DNA from: Streptomyces sp. NBC_00576
GTDB lineage: Bacteria; Actinomycetota; Actinomycetes; Streptomycetales; Streptomycetaceae
Assembly (NCBI RefSeq): GCF_036345175.1
Contig: NZ_CP107780.1
Coordinates: 8,370,001 to 8,434,000 of the forward strand
DNA length: 64,000 bases
Reading direction: 5' to 3'
Part shown: positions 23,136-32,273 of the stretch, piece by piece
Position numbering within the stretch: position 1 is the stretch's first letter
Layout of the letters: the number at the start of each line of letters is the position of its first letter
Notes under the pieces: model-generated
What the model was told of the DNA's origin: nothing
Database searches by the model: none
Seen by the model: only the letters and a program-made list of their open reading frames with translations
Made by a program: the position numbers and the translations under genes

Positions 23136-25093
23136 CGGAAGTGTCCGACAGGGAACCGCCGCGCCGCCGTGTGCCCGCCCCGGCCAGGCCCGCCCGCCCC
23201 GGCCCCGCCCGGCGTCCGGGCCCCGCCGCCCGCCCCGCCCGCCGTCCCGTCGCCGGCCGCCCCGCCGGACCGAAGATCATCCGGCTCGGCAGTCCCCGGC
23301 CCCGGCTGCGCATGGTCAGCCTCGCGCTGGCCCTGGTGCTGATCGCCTTCGTCGTACGGCTGCTCCAGGTGCAGGCCGTCGACGCGAGCGTGTATGCCGC
23401 CAAGGCCGAGCAGAACCGGTACGTCGGCCGCACCCTGGCCGCCGAACGCGGCGAGATCACCGACCGCAACGGCGTCGAACTGGCGACCAGCGTGGACGCG
23501 TACGACATCACCGCCGACCCGACGATGTTCACGCCGAAGAGCACGAAACTGGGCGACGCCCCCGAGCAGGCCGCCGCTCTCCTCGCGCCGATCCTCGGAC
23601 AGGACGCGGGCGACGTCGCCAAGAAGCTGAAGACGCCGAACACGCGCTACACGCTGCTCGCGCACCGTCAGACCCCCCAGGTGTGGACGCAGATCAAAGA
23701 CCTGAAGTCCGCCCTGGCCGCCAAGTCCAAAGCCGGCTCCGACGCCGTCAGCATCCTCGCCGGTGTGCTGGCCGTGCCCGCGAGCAAGCGCGTCTATCCG
23801 AACGGTGAGCTCGCCGCCGGACTGCTGGGCTGGGTCAGCGCCGACGGCAAGGGCGGCGGCGGCCTCGAACAGCAGCTGAACGGCGAACTGGCCGGGAAGG
23901 ACGGCAAGATCCGGTACGCGCAGTCAGGGGGACGTCAGGTGCCCACCGCCGATTCCACCGAGACACCTGCGGTGCCCGGTTCCGACGTCGAACTGACCAT
24001 CGACCGCGATATCCAGTGGGCCGCGCAGAACGCCATCACCGAGCAGGTGAAGGAGTCGAAGGCGGACCGCGGGTACGTGATAGTGCAGGACACCCGGACC
24101 GGTCAGATCCTGGCCATGGCCAACTCGCCCGGCTTCGACCCCAACGACCTCACGAAGGCGAACCCGAACGCGCTCGGCAACGCGGCCCTCCAGGACGCCT
24201 ACGAGCCCGGTTCCACCGCCAAGGTCATGTCGATGGCCGCCGTACTCGAGGAGAACGTGGCCACGCCCGCGACGCATGTCGTCGTGCCCAACCGGCTGCA
24301 CCGGGGCGACCGGCTCTTCAAGGACGACATCAACCATCCGACCTGGTATCTGACCCTCAACGGCGTGCTCGCCAAGTCCAGCAACATCGGCACCATCCTG
24401 GCCACCGGCCAGCTGGGCAAGACGCAGGCGCAGTCCAACCAGGTCCTCTACTCCTATCTGCGCAAGTTCGGCCTCGGCAGCTACACGGGGCTCGACTTCC
24501 CCGGCGAGACCAAGGGCATCCTCGCGCCGCCCGACCAGTGGTCGACCTCCCAGCAGTTCACGATTCCCTTCGGCCAGGGCGTCTCCCTCAACGCGCTGCA
24601 GGCGGCCTCTGTGTACTCGACGATCGCCAACGGCGGTGTCCGCGTGGAGCCCACCCTGATCCGGGGCACCAACGGTGCCGACGGCCGGTTCACTCCCGCC
24701 GCCGAGCCGAGGAAGACCCGGGTCGTCAGTGCGAAGACGGCGAAGACGCTCGCGCAGATGCTGGAGTCCGTCGTGGACGACGTGGAGGGCACCGGCACCA
24801 AGGCGCGTATCCCCGGCTACCGGGTGGCGGGCAAGACGGGTACCGCCAACCGCGTGGATCCGGCCACCAGCAGGTACAAGGGGTACACCTCGTCGTTCGC
24901 CGGGTTCGCGCCCGCCGACAGCCCCCGCATCACCGTCTACTGCGCCATCCAGAACGCCACCAAAGGCAGTTACTTCGGAGGTCAGATCTGTGGCCCCATC
25001 TACAAGGAGGTCATGGAGTTCGCCCTGAAGACCCTTCAGGTGCCGCCCACCGGGGCCAAGGCCGCGAATCTCCCCGTGGCCTTCACACCCTGA
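23132..25093 (+). CDS. ftsI: Septal peptidoglycan transpeptidase FtsI (PBP3-type)
   Basis: A 653-residue class B penicillin-binding protein. A disordered Arg/Pro N-terminus precedes the membrane anchor (about residues 59-80), then a dimerisation domain (ERGEITDRNGVELA) and the transpeptidase domain. The active-site Ser is in EPGSTAKVMS, the second motif is SSN in AKSSNIGT, and the third is KTG in VAGKTGTANR, all intact. The GTG at 23132 overlaps the ftsL stop; a second GTG at 23141 is possible. It crosslinks septal peptidoglycan with FtsW. Confidence 0.95.
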   Translation: MTEVSDREPPRRRVPAPARPARPGPARRPGPAARPARRPVAGRPAGPKIIRLGSPRPRLRMVSLALALVLIAFVVRLLQVQAVDASVYAAKAEQNRYVGRTLAAERGEITDRNGVELATSVDAYDITADPTMFTPKSTKLGDAPEQAAALLAPILGQDAGDVAKKLKTPNTRYTLLAHRQTPQVWTQIKDLKSALAAKSKAGSDAVSILAGVLAVPASKRVYPNGELAAGLLGWVSADGKGGGGLEQQLNGELAGKDGKIRYAQSGGRQVPTADSTETPAVPGSDVELTIDRDIQWAAQNAITEQVKESKADRGYVIVQDTRTGQILAMANSPGFDPNDLTKANPNALGNAALQDAYEPGSTAKVMSMAAVLEENVATPATHVVVPNRLHRGDRLFKDDINHPTWYLTLNGVLAKSSNIGTILATGQLGKTQAQSNQVLYSYLRKFGLGSYTGLDFPGETKGILAPPDQWSTSQQFTIPFGQGVSLNALQAASVYSTIANGGVRVEPTLIRGTNGADGRFTPAAEPRKTRVVSAKTAKTLAQMLESVVDDVEGTGTKARIPGYRVAGKTGTANRVDPATSRYKGYTSSFAGFAPADSPRITVYCAIQNATKGSYFGGQICGPIYKEVMEFALKTLQVPPTGAKAANLPVAFTP

Positions 25094-25123
25094 TCAGCAC
25101 GGAAACCAGCCAGGAAACAGCTC

Positions 25124-26797
25124 GTGACTACGAACTCTCCCGCCCCGGGGAACAGCGCACCGTCGCACACCCCGCCCGCGCCCTCACTTCGCTCGTCCGG
25201 GGGTGCGCCCGGTACGCTCACCGCCGTGCCACACGCTGATCAGTACCAAACCACCCAGAAGGGCGTTCCTGTGACATATCCGGGACCGCCGAGGCCGGTT
25301 CACGTCTCCGCCACACCCCTCGCGGAACTGGCCGGGCAGCTGGGTGCATCGCAGCCCCAGACCCCGAAGGACGCCGGAATCACGGGCATCACCCATGACT
25401 CGCGCGCAGTCCGCCCCGGCGACCTGTACGCCGCCCTCCCGGGCGCCCGGCTGCATGGCGCCGACTTCGTGACGCAGGCCGCCGGCCTCGGCGCAGCCGC
25501 CGTGCTGACCGACCCCACGGGCGCCGAACGCGCCGCCGCCACCGGCCTCCCGGTACTGGTGGCCGACGATCCGCGCGCGCGGATGGGCGAACTGGCGGCC
25601 ACGATCTACGGCCGTCCAGGGCGCGACCTGCTCCAGATCGGCATCACCGGCACCTCCGGCAAGACCACCACCGCGTACCTCGTCGAGGGCGGCCTGAAGA
25701 CGGACCGGGCGACCGGGCTGATCGGCACGGTCGAGACGCGCATCGGTGACGAACGCATCAAGTCCGAGCGCACCACGCCGGAGGCCACCGATCTCCAGGC
25801 GCTGTTCGCGGTGATGCGCGAGCGCGGGGTCGACGCGGTCGCCATGGAGGTCTCCAGCCACGCGCTGGTCCTCGGCCGGGTCGACGGCTGCGTCTTCGAC
25901 ATCGCCGTGTTCAACAACCTCAGCCCGGAACACATGGAGTTCCACTCCGACATGGAGGACTACTTCCAGGCCAAGGCGCGGCTGTTCACTCCCGAACGCA
26001 GCAAACTCGGGGTCGTCAACCTCGACGACGCCTACGGCCGACGGCTCGCCCAGGAGGCCGCCGTACCGGTCGTCACCTTCTCCGCCGAAGGCCACCCGGA
26101 TGCCGATTGGCGCGCCGAGAACGTCCAGGTCGGCCCGATGGACTCGACGTTCACCGTGGTCGGCCCCAAGGACCAGCGGATCCGCGCCAGGTCGCCGCTC
26201 GCCGGCACCTTCAACGTCGCCAACACCCTCGCCGCGATCGTCGCCCTCGCCGAGGCCGGGCTCGACCCGCAGGCCGCCGCTGACGGGATCGCCGCGGTAC
26301 CCGGAGTTCCGGGGCGCCTTGAGCGGGTGGACGCGGGCCAGCCGTATCTCGCGGTCGTCGACTACGCGCACAAGACGGACGCCGTCGAATCGGTGCTGCG
26401 CGCACTGCGCAAGGTCACCGAGGGCAAGCTGCATGTGGTGCTCGGCTGCGGCGGAGACCGGGACACGACCAAGCGCGCCCCGATGGGTGCCGCCGCGGCC
26501 CGGCTCGCCGACACCGCCGTACTGACCTCCGACAACCCCCGCTCCGAGGACCCCCTCGCGATCCTCGCGGCCATGCTCGAAGGCGCGGCCTCCGTGCCGG
26601 CGCACGAGCGCGGCGAGGTCCAGGTGTTCGAGGACAGGGCCGCGGCCATCGCCGCCGCCGTGGCCCGCGCGCGGCCCGGGGACACCGTGCTGGTCGCGGG
26701 CAAGGGCCATGAGCAGGGCCAGGACATCGCCGGGGTGGTCCGTCCGTTCGACGACCGCCAGGTGCTTCGCGAAGCTATCCAGAAGACTCAGGGATGA
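25124..26797 (+). CDS. murE: UDP-MurNAc-tripeptide synthetase MurE
   Basis: A Mur ligase of up to 557 residues, adding diaminopimelate to UDP-MurNAc-L-Ala-D-Glu in the cytoplasm. GITGTSGKTTTAYLVEGG is the ATP-binding loop, NNLSPEHMEFHSDMEDYF the middle-domain signature, and LTSDNPRSEDP carries the DNPR motif of diaminopimelate-type enzymes (LL-diaminopimelate in Streptomyces). The first 50 residues are disordered; a GTG at 25271 (VTYPGPPRP) would remove them and give a more usual length, so the start is uncertain. Confidence 0.94.
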   Translation: MTTNSPAPGNSAPSHTPPAPSLRSSGGAPGTLTAVPHADQYQTTQKGVPVTYPGPPRPVHVSATPLAELAGQLGASQPQTPKDAGITGITHDSRAVRPGDLYAALPGARLHGADFVTQAAGLGAAAVLTDPTGAERAAATGLPVLVADDPRARMGELAATIYGRPGRDLLQIGITGTSGKTTTAYLVEGGLKTDRATGLIGTVETRIGDERIKSERTTPEATDLQALFAVMRERGVDAVAMEVSSHALVLGRVDGCVFDIAVFNNLSPEHMEFHSDMEDYFQAKARLFTPERSKLGVVNLDDAYGRRLAQEAAVPVVTFSAEGHPDADWRAENVQVGPMDSTFTVVGPKDQRIRARSPLAGTFNVANTLAAIVALAEAGLDPQAAADGIAAVPGVPGRLERVDAGQPYLAVVDYAHKTDAVESVLRALRKVTEGKLHVVLGCGGDRDTTKRAPMGAAAARLADTAVLTSDNPRSEDPLAILAAMLEGAASVPAHERGEVQVFEDRAAAIAAAVARARPGDTVLVAGKGHEQGQDIAGVVRPFDDRQVLREAIQKTQG

Positions 26798-26801
26798 ACT
26801 T

Positions 26802-28232
26802 GTGATCGCCCTCTCTCTCGCCGAGATCGCTGAAGTCGTCGGCGGGCAGACGTACGACATACCGGATCCGTCGGTCCAGGTCACCGGACAGGTCGTCAGG
26901 GACTCCCGTGAGGTGGAGCCCGGCAGCCTCTTCGTCGCCTTCGCCGGCGAGCACGTCGACGGCCACGACTTCGCGGCCGCGGTCGTCGAAGCGGGCGCGG
27001 TCGCCGTACTGGCCTCCCGGCCGGTCGGCGTGCCCGCGGTCGTCGTGGACGACGTGCAGCGGGCGCTGGGCGCCCTCGCACGGCACGTGGTCCAGAAGCT
27101 CGGCGCGACCCTCGTCGCCCTCACCGGCTCCGCGGGCAAGACCAGCACCAAGGACCTGATCGCGCAGGTGCTGCGGCACAAGGCGCCGACGGTCTACACC
27201 CCCGGCTCGCTCAACAACGAGATCGGGCTGCCGCTGACCGCGCTGAGCGCCACCGAGGAGACCAGGTTCCTGGTCCTGGAGATGGGCGCCCGCGGAATCG
27301 GTCACATCCGCTACCTGTCGGAGCTGACGCCCCCGCAGATCGGTCTCGTCATCAACGTCGGCACCGCCCACATCGGCGAGTTCGGCGGACGCGAGCAGAT
27401 CGCACAAGCGAAGGGCGAACTCGTCGAGGCACTGCCCTCCGAGGCCGACGGCGGTGTCGCGATCCTCAACGCGGACGATCCCCTCGTGCGGGCCATGGCG
27501 ACTCGAACAAAGGCGAAGGTGATCTTCTTCGGCGAGTCCGGCGAAGCGGACGTACGCGCCGAGAACGTACGACTCACGGACAGGGGACAGCCCGCCTTCA
27601 GGCTCCACACACCCTCCGGTGCAAGCGACGTGACCATGCGCCTGTACGGTGAGCATCACGTGTCGAACGCGCTCGCCGCCGCCGCCGTCGCCCATGAGCT
27701 GGGCATGTCCGCAAACGAGATCGCCACCGCGCTCTCCGAGGCGGGCTCCCTCTCCCGCTGGCGGATGGAGGTCACCGAGCGCCCGGACGGCGTGACGATC
27801 GTCAACGACGCCTACAACGCGAACCCCGAGTCCATGCGAGCGGCTTTGCGCGCGCTCGCGGCGATGGGCAAGGCCTCACAGGCACAGGGGGGACGTACGT
27901 GGGCGGTGCTCGGCAAGATGGCCGAGCTCGGGGACGAGGCGCTCGCCGAGCACGACGCGGTCGGACGGCTGGCCGTCCGGCTCAATGTCGGCAAGCTCGT
28001 CGCGGTCGGGGGCAGGGAAGCGTCCTGGCTCCAACTGGGCGCATATAACGAGGGTTCGTGGGGTGAGGAGTCGGTGCACGTGTCCGACGCACAGGCGGCT
28101 GTCGACCTGTTGCGCAGCGAGTTGCGCCCGGGGGATGTCGTGCTCGTGAAGGCGTCCCGGTCGGTCGGGCTCGAACGGGTGGCGCAGGCGCTGCTTCCCG
28201 GTGCTGCCGAGGGTGAGGTTTCCGCCCGATGA
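26802..28232 (+). CDS. murF: UDP-MurNAc-pentapeptide synthetase MurF
   Basis: A 476-residue Mur ligase that adds D-Ala-D-Ala. VALTGSAGKTSTKDLI is the ATP loop, TPGSLNNEIGLPLT and VLEMGARGIGHI are family-specific, and TIVNDAYNANPESMRAAL is the C-terminal motif. The GTG at 26802 is 5 bases after the murE stop with AGGGA upstream; the longer in-frame extension overlaps murE and is not needed. Its stop overlaps the mraY start. Confidence 0.95.
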   Translation: MIALSLAEIAEVVGGQTYDIPDPSVQVTGQVVRDSREVEPGSLFVAFAGEHVDGHDFAAAVVEAGAVAVLASRPVGVPAVVVDDVQRALGALARHVVQKLGATLVALTGSAGKTSTKDLIAQVLRHKAPTVYTPGSLNNEIGLPLTALSATEETRFLVLEMGARGIGHIRYLSELTPPQIGLVINVGTAHIGEFGGREQIAQAKGELVEALPSEADGGVAILNADDPLVRAMATRTKAKVIFFGESGEADVRAENVRLTDRGQPAFRLHTPSGASDVTMRLYGEHHVSNALAAAAVAHELGMSANEIATALSEAGSLSRWRMEVTERPDGVTIVNDAYNANPESMRAALRALAAMGKASQAQGGRTWAVLGKMAELGDEALAEHDAVGRLAVRLNVGKLVAVGGREASWLQLGAYNEGSWGEESVHVSDAQAAVDLLRSELRPGDVVLVKASRSVGLERVAQALLPGAAEGEVSAR

Positions 28233-29302
28233 TGAACCAGATCCTGTTCTCGGGCGTCATCGGTATGTTCCTGACGCTGATCGGCACTCCGCTGCTGATC
28301 AAGCTGCTGGCACGGAAGGGCTACGGCCAGTACATCCGTGACGACGGCCCGCGCGAGCACCACGCCAAGCGCGGTACGCCGACCATGGGCGGTATCGCCT
28401 TCATCCTGGCGACGGTCATCGCGTACTTCCTGTCCAAGGTGATCACCGGCAAGCCGCCGACCTTCTCCGGGGTGCTGGTGCTCGGCCTGATGGCGGGTAT
28501 GGGCCTGGTCGGCTTCCTGGACGACTACATCAAGATCGTCAAGCGGCGTTCGCTCGGTCTGCGGGCCAAGGCGAAGATGGCCGGCCAGCTGACCGGCGGT
28601 ATCGCCTTCGCGGTGCTCTCGCTGCAGTTCGCGGACGACCGCGGCAACACGCCGGCCTCGACGAAGCTCTCCTTCGTGCAGGACTTCGGGTGGACGATCG
28701 GCCCGGTGCTGTTCGTCGTCTGGGCGCTCTTCATGATCCTGGCGATGTCGAACGGCGTGAACCTGACGGACGGTCTGGACGGCCTCGCCACCGGCGCCTC
28801 CGTCCTCGTCTTCGGCGCGTACACGTTCATCGGCGTCTGGCAGTTCCAGGAGTCCTGCGCCAACGCGGTGACCCTGACCAACCCGTCCGCCTGTTACGAG
28901 GTACGAGATCCACTGGACCTCGCCGTCGTCGCCTCGGCGCTGATGGGTGCCTGCCTCGGCTTCCTGTGGTGGAACACGTCACCCGCCAAGATCTTCATGG
29001 GCGACACCGGTTCCCTGGCCCTGGGCGGCGCGCTCGCCGGCCTCGCGATCTGCTCCCGTACGGAAATGCTGCTGGCGCTCCTCGGCGGCCTGTTCGTCCT
29101 GATCACCATGTCGGTGGTCATCCAGGTCGGCTCCTTCAAGCTCACCGGCAAGCGGGTCTTCCGGATGGCGCCACTCCAGCACCACTTCGAACTCAAGGGG
29201 TGGTCCGAAGTCCTTGTCGTGGTCCGCTTCTGGATCATCCAGGGCATCTGCGTGATCGTCGGACTGGGCATCTTCTACGCGGGATGGGCGGCCGACAAGT
29301 GA
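28229..29302 (+). CDS. mraY: Phospho-MurNAc-pentapeptide transferase MraY
   Basis: A 357-residue, ten-helix membrane enzyme forming lipid I from UDP-MurNAc-pentapeptide and undecaprenyl phosphate. HHAKRGTPTMGG, FLDDYIKI and GVNLTDGLDGLATG carry the catalytic Asp residues and Mg site; FMGDTGSLALGG is the C-terminal signature. It opens ATGATG: the ATG at 28229 overlaps the murF stop and 28232 is the alternative. The stop overlaps the murD GTG, so the murF-mraY-murD segment is coupled. Confidence 0.96.
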   Translation: MMNQILFSGVIGMFLTLIGTPLLIKLLARKGYGQYIRDDGPREHHAKRGTPTMGGIAFILATVIAYFLSKVITGKPPTFSGVLVLGLMAGMGLVGFLDDYIKIVKRRSLGLRAKAKMAGQLTGGIAFAVLSLQFADDRGNTPASTKLSFVQDFGWTIGPVLFVVWALFMILAMSNGVNLTDGLDGLATGASVLVFGAYTFIGVWQFQESCANAVTLTNPSACYEVRDPLDLAVVASALMGACLGFLWWNTSPAKIFMGDTGSLALGGALAGLAICSRTEMLLALLGGLFVLITMSVVIQVGSFKLTGKRVFRMAPLQHHFELKGWSEVLVVVRFWIIQGICVIVGLGIFYAGWAADK

Positions 29303-30726
29303 CCTCCGGGCAGCTCGGCGACTGGGAGGGCATGCGGGTCACCGTCGCCGGTCTCGGCGTGAGCGGCATCAGCGCCGCCCGCGCCCTGGCCGCCCTCGGC
29401 GCCCTGGTCACCGTCGTGGACGGCGGGGACTCCGAGGCCCACCGGGAACGCGCGGCTGCCCTGGAGGGCATCGAGGTACGCCTCGGGGACGCGGAGACGC
29501 TGCCCGAGGGGACCGAACTCGTCGTCACCTCGCCCGGCTGGAAGCCGAGTTCACCGCTCTTCGCGGCGGCGGCCGAGGCGGGCGTGGACGTGGTCGGCGA
29601 CGTCGAGATCGCCTGGCGGCTGCGCGGCCCTGACGCCGCGCCCTGGCTGGCGATCACCGGGACCAACGGCAAGACGACCACCACCCAGATGCTCGCCTCG
29701 ATCCTGCGCGCGGCAGGCCTGCGTACAGCCGCCGTCGGCAACATCGGCACGCCGATCATCGACGTGGTCCTCGGCGAGGAGACGTATGACGTCCTCGCCG
29801 TCGAGCTCTCCAGCTACCAGCTCCACTGGGCGCCCTCCCTGCGCGCCCACTCCGCCGCCGTCCTCAACCTCGCCCCCGACCACCTCGACTGGCACGGCTC
29901 CATGGAGGCGTACGCCGCCGACAAGGGCCGTATCTACGAGGGCAATCGGGTCGCCTGCGTCTACAACGTGGATGCCACCGACAAACCGTCCACCGAGGAC
30001 CTGGTGCGCGGGGCGGACGTCGAGGAGGGCTGCCGGGCTGTCGGGTTCACGCTCGGCGCGCCCGGACCGTCCCAACTCGGCGTCGTGGAGGGCATCCTGG
30101 TCGACCGCGCCTTCGTCGAGAACCGGCAGCGGAACGCCCAGGAACTGGCCGAGGTCACGGACGTCGACCCGCCCGCCCCGCACAACATCGCCAACGCCCT
30201 TGCCGCGGCTGCCCTCGCCCGCGCCTTCGGGGTGCCCCCGAAGGCGGTCCGTGACGGCCTTCGGGCCTTCACCCCGGACGCGCACCGCATCGCGCACGTG
30301 GCCGACGTGGACGGGGTCGCCTACATCGACGACTCCAAGGCGACCAACACCCACGCGGCCGAGGCCTCCTTGGCGGCGTACGAGTCGATCGTGTGGATCG
30401 CCGGCGGACTCGCCAAGGGCGCGACCTTCGACGAGCTGGTCGCCAAGTCGGCAAAGCGACTTCGAGGAGTGGTGCTGATCGGCGCCGACCGCGCGCAGAT
30501 CGGCGAAGCCCTCGCGCGACACGCGCCGGAAGTACCCGTCGTCGACCTCGACCGGACCGACACTGGGGCGATGCTCGCGGCTGTTCAGGAGGCCCGGCGG
30601 CTGGCCGTGGCGGGTGACACGGTACTGCTGGCCCCGGCCTGTGCCTCCATGGACATGTTCGCCAACTACAACAAGCGCGGTGACGCGTTCGCGCAGGCCG
30701 TTGGCGAACTCGGAGCGGGGACCTGA
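29299..30726 (+). CDS. murD: UDP-MurNAc-L-Ala:D-Glu ligase MurD
   Basis: A 475-residue Mur ligase adding D-glutamate. The N-terminal fold is VTVAGLGVSGISAARALA, the ATP loop is AITGTNGKTTTTQMLA, LAPDHLDWHGSMEAYAADK is the central signature, and YIDDSKATNTHAA is the C-terminal MurD motif. GTG 29299 overlaps the mraY stop by 4 bases. After murD the cluster has its first sizeable gap (170 bases), which contains an intergenic repeat. Confidence 0.96.
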   Translation: MTSGQLGDWEGMRVTVAGLGVSGISAARALAALGALVTVVDGGDSEAHRERAAALEGIEVRLGDAETLPEGTELVVTSPGWKPSSPLFAAAAEAGVDVVGDVEIAWRLRGPDAAPWLAITGTNGKTTTTQMLASILRAAGLRTAAVGNIGTPIIDVVLGEETYDVLAVELSSYQLHWAPSLRAHSAAVLNLAPDHLDWHGSMEAYAADKGRIYEGNRVACVYNVDATDKPSTEDLVRGADVEEGCRAVGFTLGAPGPSQLGVVEGILVDRAFVENRQRNAQELAEVTDVDPPAPHNIANALAAAALARAFGVPPKAVRDGLRAFTPDAHRIAHVADVDGVAYIDDSKATNTHAAEASLAAYESIVWIAGGLAKGATFDELVAKSAKRLRGVVLIGADRAQIGEALARHAPEVPVVDLDRTDTGAMLAAVQEARRLAVAGDTVLLAPACASMDMFANYNKRGDAFAQAVGELGAGT

Positions 30727-30772
30727 CGGTCGGTCTTCGGCCGCGGTGCCTACGGGCCCCTTGGAGGGACGC

Positions 30773-30907
30773 GTGAGTCGGATGTGGCCAGGTGCGGTTC
30801 GTCGGCTGCGGGCCGGTGGGGGCTGGTCGCGCCCAGCGGCGGAGGCGCAGATCGACACAGCCCCGCGCCCCTTCGTCAGTCGCGCGGGAGGCTCTGATGC
30901 CCAGTAG
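30773..30907 (+). CDS. Possible short ORF running through a repeat into the ftsW start
   Basis: A 44-codon frame starting GTG at 30773 after GGAGGG (30763-30768), reading through the repeat at 30791-30875 and ending at TAG 30905-30907, inside ftsW (ATG 30897). The product (start MSRMWPGAVRRLR) has no recognised domain and much of it is repeat-encoded, so it may be fortuitous. Ribosomes starting here would terminate beside the ftsW start and could reinitiate. Confidence 0.3.
   Translation: MSRMWPGAVRRLRAGGGWSRPAAEAQIDTAPRPFVSRAGGSDAQ
30791..30875. repeat. Recurrent Streptomyces intergenic repeat upstream of ftsW
   Basis: The run GGCTGGTCGCGCCCAGCGGC, then a GCAGATCGACACAGCCCCGC stretch and GCCCC, matches from memory a repeat scattered between Streptomyces genes. 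The boundaries are approximate. It fills most of the murD-ftsW gap. Confidence 0.6.
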
Positions 30908-32267
30908 TCGTACCGGGCGACCGCCCGTACAGCGGGCCGTCAGAGCCCGTAGGCCCGCCGCACCCCGCCCGCCTCGCGACAACCCCGTACGGCGCCTCCA
31001 CGGGCGCGTGCAGCGGGCCTGGGACCGGCCGCTGACCGCGTACTACGTGATCCTCGGCGGTTCCCTGCTGATCACGGTGCTCGGGCTGGTGATGGTCTAC
31101 TCGGCTTCCCAGATCAAGGCGCTCCAGCTGTCGCTGCCCGGGTCCTACTTCTTCCGCAAGCAGTTCCTCGCGGCCACGATCGGCGGCGTGCTGATGTTCG
31201 CGGCCGCGCGCATGCCGGTGAAGCTGCACCGGGCGCTCGCCTACCCGATCCTCGCGGGATCCGTCTTCCTGATGATCCTCGTGCAGGTGCCCGGGATAGG
31301 AGTGGCGATCAACGGCAACCAGAACTGGATCTCGCTGGGCGGCTCCTTCCAGATCCAGCCGAGCGAGTTCGGCAAGCTCGCCCTGGTGCTGTGGGGTGCC
31401 GACCTGATCGCGCGCAAGGAGGACAAGCGGCTGCTCACGCAGTGGAAGCACATGCTGGTGCCGCTGGTCCCGGTGACGTTCATGCTGCTCGGCCTGATCA
31501 TGCTCGGCGGGGACATGGGGACGGCGATCATCCTCACCGCCATCCTGTTCGGGCTGCTCTGGCTGGCCGGGGCGCCCACGCGGCTGTTCGTGGGTGTGCT
31601 GTCCGTCGCCGCGTTCATCGGTCTCGTCCTCATCAAGACCAGCCCCAACCGTATGGCCCGCTTCCAGTGCATCGGTGCCACCGAGCCGGGCACCGGGGGC
31701 AGCACCTGCTGGCAGGCCGTGCACGGCATCTACGCGCTCGCCTCCGGTGGCGTGTTCGGTTCGGGCCTCGGAGCGAGTGTGGAGAAATGGGGGCAACTCC
31801 CCGAACCGCACAACGACTTCATCTTCGCTGTCACCGGTGAGGAACTGGGCCTGGCGGGGACGCTGTCGGTGCTCGCCCTCTTCGCGGCTCTAGGCTATGC
31901 GGGTATCCGCGTGGCCGGACGCACGGAGGACCCCTTCGTGAGGTACGCCGCGGGAGGTGTGACCACCTGGATCACCGCTCAGGCAGTGATCAACATCGGT
32001 GCGGTGCTCGGCCTGTTGCCGATCGCCGGTGTCCCGCTCCCGCTGTTCTCCTACGGGGGTTCCGCCCTGTTGCCGACCATGTTCGCCATCGGACTGCTGA
32101 TCGCCTTCGCACGCGACGAACCGGGTGCGCGGGCGGCGCTTTCGTTGCGGCAACCCCGCTTTGGTAGAAAGCGGGGGGTCGGGGGCCCGGTGTCCGATCG
32201 GAGCCCCCGGAGATGGAACACGATGAGACGGCGTGCCTCGGCGGCGCGTACGTCCGGAGAGCGGTGA
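30897..32267 (+). CDS. ftsW: Septal peptidoglycan polymerase FtsW
   Basis: A 456-residue SEDS glycosyltransferase polymerising lipid II at the septum with FtsI. After a basic, disordered N-terminus come about ten membrane helices, with LGLVMVYSAS, IGVAINGNQNWISLGG, MLGGDMGTAIIL, EPHNDFIFAVTGEELGL and GVPLPLFSYGGSALLPTM as SEDS signatures. The ATG at 30897 follows GGGAGGCTCTG and gives the usual Streptomyces length. The basic C-terminal tail is cytoplasmic. A GACAC motif (30853-30857), the WhiA core, lies just upstream. Confidence 0.95.
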   Translation: MPSSRTGRPPVQRAVRARRPAAPRPPRDNPVRRLHGRVQRAWDRPLTAYYVILGGSLLITVLGLVMVYSASQIKALQLSLPGSYFFRKQFLAATIGGVLMFAAARMPVKLHRALAYPILAGSVFLMILVQVPGIGVAINGNQNWISLGGSFQIQPSEFGKLALVLWGADLIARKEDKRLLTQWKHMLVPLVPVTFMLLGLIMLGGDMGTAIILTAILFGLLWLAGAPTRLFVGVLSVAAFIGLVLIKTSPNRMARFQCIGATEPGTGGSTCWQAVHGIYALASGGVFGSGLGASVEKWGQLPEPHNDFIFAVTGEELGLAGTLSVLALFAALGYAGIRVAGRTEDPFVRYAAGGVTTWITAQAVINIGAVLGLLPIAGVPLPLFSYGGSALLPTMFAIGLLIAFARDEPGARAALSLRQPRFGRKRGVGGPVSDRSPRRWNTMRRRASAARTSGER

Positions 32268-32273
32268 ATTTCG

